DNA of 41,333 nucleotides from Actinomycetes bacterium (GTDB lineage: Bacteria; Actinomycetota; Acidimicrobiia; IMCC26256; PALSA-610), in contig JAODBJ010000329.1 of the NCBI GenBank assembly GCA_025463905.1, positions 1 through 41,333 on the forward strand, given 5' to 3'. A program made the position numbers and the translations under genes. Position 1 is the first letter of the stretch. Every line of letters begins with the position of its first letter. The notes under the pieces are model-generated. The model was not told the origin of the DNA, made no database searches, and saw only the letters and a list, made by a program, of their open reading frames with translations. Shown here in pieces: positions 39,358 to 41,333 of this stretch.

Positions 39358-39951
39358 GTGGCGCGACACGTCGAACCCGATCCCCCGCTTCGGCCCCACG
39401 AGCGCGGCGATGTCTACGACCAGCGCTTTGAGCGGCTCAAGGAGGCCGGAGTCGACGTGCACGGCGAGGCCAATCTCGTCGAACGGCTCCTGCGAGGGCA
39501 CGGCGGCACGCGCGTGCTCGACGCCGGCTGCGGTACTGGCCGAGTCGCGATCGAGCTGGCGCGGCGCGGTTTCAACGTGACCGGCGTCGACATCGATCCC
39601 ACCATGCTCGACAGTGCGCGGCGCAAGGCGCCGGAATTGCGTTGGGTGCTCGCTGATCTCGCAACGCTCGCGCTGGGCGAACAGTTCGATGCCGTCGTGC
39701 TCGCCGGCAACGTGATGCTCTTCGTGGGGCCGGGCAACGAACGAATCGTGCTCGGCCATGTCGCGCGCCAACTCGGTCCGGGGGGCGTGCTCGTGTCCGG
39801 TTTCGGTCTCGACGCCGGCCGCTACACGCTTTCCGACTACGACGACGATGCCGCTGCCGCCGGCCTCATCCTCGTGAACCGCTACGCGACGTGGGACGGC
39901 GAACCGTTCGAAGGCGGCCCCTACGCCGTCAGCGTCCACACCCCCGGCTAA
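39358..39951 (+). CDS. Class I SAM-dependent methyltransferase
   Basis: A 197-residue protein with the methyltransferase-11/25 fold. The AdoMet motif I is VLDAGCGTGRVAIELARRG, motif II has Asp in VTGVDIDPTMLDSARR, and the later LRWVLADLATLAL and DAVVLAGNVMLFV complete the core. No substrate domain is obvious; small-molecule methylation is most likely. The GTG start at 39358 gives a standard N terminus (ARHVEPDPPLRP). It is divergent from ccdA. A gap of 156 bp with no visible gene separates it from the glycoside hydrolase. Confidence 0.88.
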   Translation: MARHVEPDPPLRPHERGDVYDQRFERLKEAGVDVHGEANLVERLLRGHGGTRVLDAGCGTGRVAIELARRGFNVTGVDIDPTMLDSARRKAPELRWVLADLATLALGEQFDAVVLAGNVMLFVGPGNERIVLGHVARQLGPGGVLVSGFGLDAGRYTLSDYDDDAAAAGLILVNRYATWDGEPFEGGPYAVSVHTPG

Positions 39952-40107
39952 GGCAGCAAGCCAAGTTCCACCAGGTCGGTCGCAGCACCTTGCGGCCGGC
40001 GATACCCGCTGAGGGCGTTAGCTGTCGCATGAGACGCGCCTGAATCCGCGAACGCCCGGCCGAGGGGCGCGTCCGGGGACCGGTCGCTCGGCTGCCAGAC
40101 TGCTTCG

Positions 40108-41331
40108 ATGCCGCTGGCCCGATCGAGCCGTTCGCGTCTCGCGGTCGGCGGCGCGGCGGGTGTTGTCGTGCTCGCGCTCGTCGGCACGCTCGTGGCCGTC
40201 TTCGGCTTCGGTAATGGCGACAACACGACGCCCACGACCACCATCACCGTGCCGCCCGACACGACCGCCACCGCGTCGACCGTCGCGCCGCCGCAGGTGT
40301 CGACGCCGCCGTCGATCGCGGCGCTGCCGCGGCCGTGGCGGACCGGGTTCGCGAACGGCGTGATGCCACTGCAATCGAGCGACGCCGACCTCGCCAAAGA
40401 CCTCGACGGCATGGCCGCCACCGGCGCGCGCTGGCTCCGTCTCGACTTCTACTGGCCGACGATTCAACAGGCCGGCCCGCAGTCGTGGGATTGGAGCGGC
40501 ACGGACCGGGTCGTCGGCGCGGCGTTGTCGCGCGGGATGCACATTCTCGCGATGCCGGCGTACTCGCCGACGTGGGCGCGCCCGGCCGGGACCGAAGACC
40601 ACCACCCGCCGCTCAATCCGGATTGGTACGCGCGCTTCGTCTACGAGGCGGTGAAGCGTTACGCGCCGCTCGGTGTGCACGCGTGGGAGATCTGGAACGA
40701 ACCCAACGTCGACGTGTTCTGGCAACCGAAGCCCGATCCCGCCGCGTACGCGGCGCTGCTCGAGCGGGCCGCGGTCGCGATCAAGTCGGTCGACCCGCTT
40801 TCGACCGTCATTACGGGCGGACTCGCGCCCGCGCTCGACAAGGCGGACGGCAGCTCGTTGAGCGCGCGCACCTTTCTGTCGCGTGTGTACGACGCGGGCG
40901 CGAGTGGCGCGTTCGACGCGGTCGGTCTGCACCCGTACTCGTTCCCCGCGATGCCGCTCGACCCCAGCGACTGGAACACCTTCTACAACGCGCCGACCCT
41001 CTACCAGGTGATGGTCGACCACGGTGACGCGAAGAAACGCATCTGGGGTACCGAGTTCGGCGCACCAACCGGGGTCGACCTCAACGCGGGCACGCCGCAG
41101 TTCCAGAACGACGTGTTGCTCGCCGGCTACCGAGACTGGATGAAGTGGTCGTTCACCGGTCCACTCTTTTGGTACTCGTGGCGCGACACGGGTGTGAACG
41201 CAGGGGACCGCGAATCGAACTTCGGCCTCCTCGCGCACGACGGCACGCCAAAACCCGCGCTGAACGCCTTCGACGACGTCGTCCGCCAACTCAACGACAG
41301 TGCGAGGCGTGCGTCGCTACGCAACAAATAG
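40108..41331 (+). CDS. Secreted or anchored clan-A glycoside hydrolase (GH39/GH5-like)
   Basis: A 407-residue protein. One N-terminal hydrophobic helix (VGGAAGVVVLALVGTLVAVFGF) acts as signal anchor, followed by a Thr/Pro linker to about residue 70. The (beta/alpha)8 barrel has the acid/base Glu in WEIWNEPNV and the nucleophile Glu in RIWGTEFGAP, plus GLHPYSFP and WKWSFTGPLFWYSWRD-type strands, which fit GH-A clan enzymes such as GH39 or GH5. It probably cleaves an extracellular glycan. The last residues (ASLRNK) and the TAG stop are encoded by the inverted third copy of the 45-nt repeat. Confidence 0.88.
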   Translation: MPLARSSRSRLAVGGAAGVVVLALVGTLVAVFGFGNGDNTTPTTTITVPPDTTATASTVAPPQVSTPPSIAALPRPWRTGFANGVMPLQSSDADLAKDLDGMAATGARWLRLDFYWPTIQQAGPQSWDWSGTDRVVGAALSRGMHILAMPAYSPTWARPAGTEDHHPPLNPDWYARFVYEAVKRYAPLGVHAWEIWNEPNVDVFWQPKPDPAAYAALLERAAVAIKSVDPLSTVITGGLAPALDKADGSSLSARTFLSRVYDAGASGAFDAVGLHPYSFPAMPLDPSDWNTFYNAPTLYQVMVDHGDAKKRIWGTEFGAPTGVDLNAGTPQFQNDVLLAGYRDWMKWSFTGPLFWYSWRDTGVNAGDRESNFGLLAHDGTPKPALNAFDDVVRQLNDSARRASLRNK

Positions 41332-41333
41332 TG
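41307..41333. repeat. 45-nt palindromic repeat element, copy 3 (inverted, cut by window end)
   Basis: The first 27 of 45 bases are present, in the opposite orientation to copies 1 and 2: arm GCGTGCGTCGCTA, then CG, CAACA, AATAG, TG. They match the reverse complement of the other copies exactly as far as the window goes. The glycoside hydrolase stop codon TAG (41329-41331) lies in the loop. Confidence 0.9.

Noticed and set aside
39952-40107. Possible tRNA or small RNA in the 156-bp gap before the glycoside hydrolase
   Set aside because: No cloverleaf, TψC-like arm or strong stem could be drawn; nothing definite is seen there.
40018-41289. A 423-codon minus-strand frame opposite the glycoside hydrolase
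   Set aside because: The plus-strand frame has a signal anchor and both catalytic Glu motifs; the antisense product has no recognisable domain.

Overview
The window is a high-GC, gene-dense stretch of chromosome, almost certainly from an actinobacterium. Supporting signs are many GTG starts, 4-bp ATGA/GTGA overlaps between neighbouring genes, an LLM-class (F420-type) oxidoreductase, a DUF6186-like small membrane protein, a PknB-like kinase, P450-type small ferredoxins, several acyl-CoA dehydrogenases and a site matching the mycobacterial KstR operator consensus. An uncultured member of the Acidimicrobiia would fit, but that placement is inference. I see no rRNA, tRNA, CRISPR array, phage module or transposase gene, and no gene-free gap above about 250 bp.

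Layout. 1-3.1 kb: the end of an HSL-type esterase, a PH-like protein, a degenerate PP2C-like protein preceded by an array of CACA-ended 9-mers, and a PilZ protein. 3.2-6.7 kb (minus strand): a tight operon reading DUF4202, SnoaL-like, then the complete AmmeMemoRadiSam trio (radical SAM enzyme, Memo-like protein, AMMECR1-like protein). 6.7-13 kb: Ser/Thr kinase, dienelactone hydrolase, PlsY-like acyltransferase, MFS exporter, DegV fatty-acid-binding protein, an alpha/beta hydrolase and a membrane protein. 13-16 kb: HD hydrolase, then ferredoxin, SDR and acyl-CoA dehydrogenase. 16-17.1 kb: an AbiEi/DUF559 Vsr-like nuclease gene bracketed by two direct copies of a 45-nt hairpin repeat. 17.1-22.6 kb (minus strand): a branched-chain amino acid type ABC importer with fused permeases. 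22.7-28.9 kb: MazG-like protein, FAD oxidoreductase, two small membrane proteins behind a fused alpha/beta 2-oxoacid dehydrogenase E1, a divergent E2-like protein lacking both lipoyl domain and catalytic His, and a membrane protein. 29-33.2 kb: glycogen debranching enzyme and an acyltransferase-3/SGNH protein. 33.2-37.1 kb: a second ferredoxin/SDR-like module followed by two acyl-CoA dehydrogenases behind a KstR-like palindrome, then an LLM oxidoreductase. 37.1-41.3 kb: RNase D, CcdA, a methyltransferase and a secreted clan-A glycoside hydrolase whose last codons lie inside a third copy of the hairpin repeat.

How the genes fit together. The recurrent theme is CoA-thioester and lipid or steroid-like catabolism (three acyl-CoA dehydrogenases, SDRs, P450-type ferredoxins, DegV, PlsY-like, branched 2-oxoacid dehydrogenase), alongside Ser/Thr phosphorylation and c-di-GMP signalling components. 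The most unusual features are the 45-nt palindromic element that sits exactly at three gene 3' ends and supplies stop codons in either orientation, the nuclease gene it brackets, the DUF4202/SnoaL/AmmeMemoRadiSam operon, and the E2-like protein without catalytic residues.
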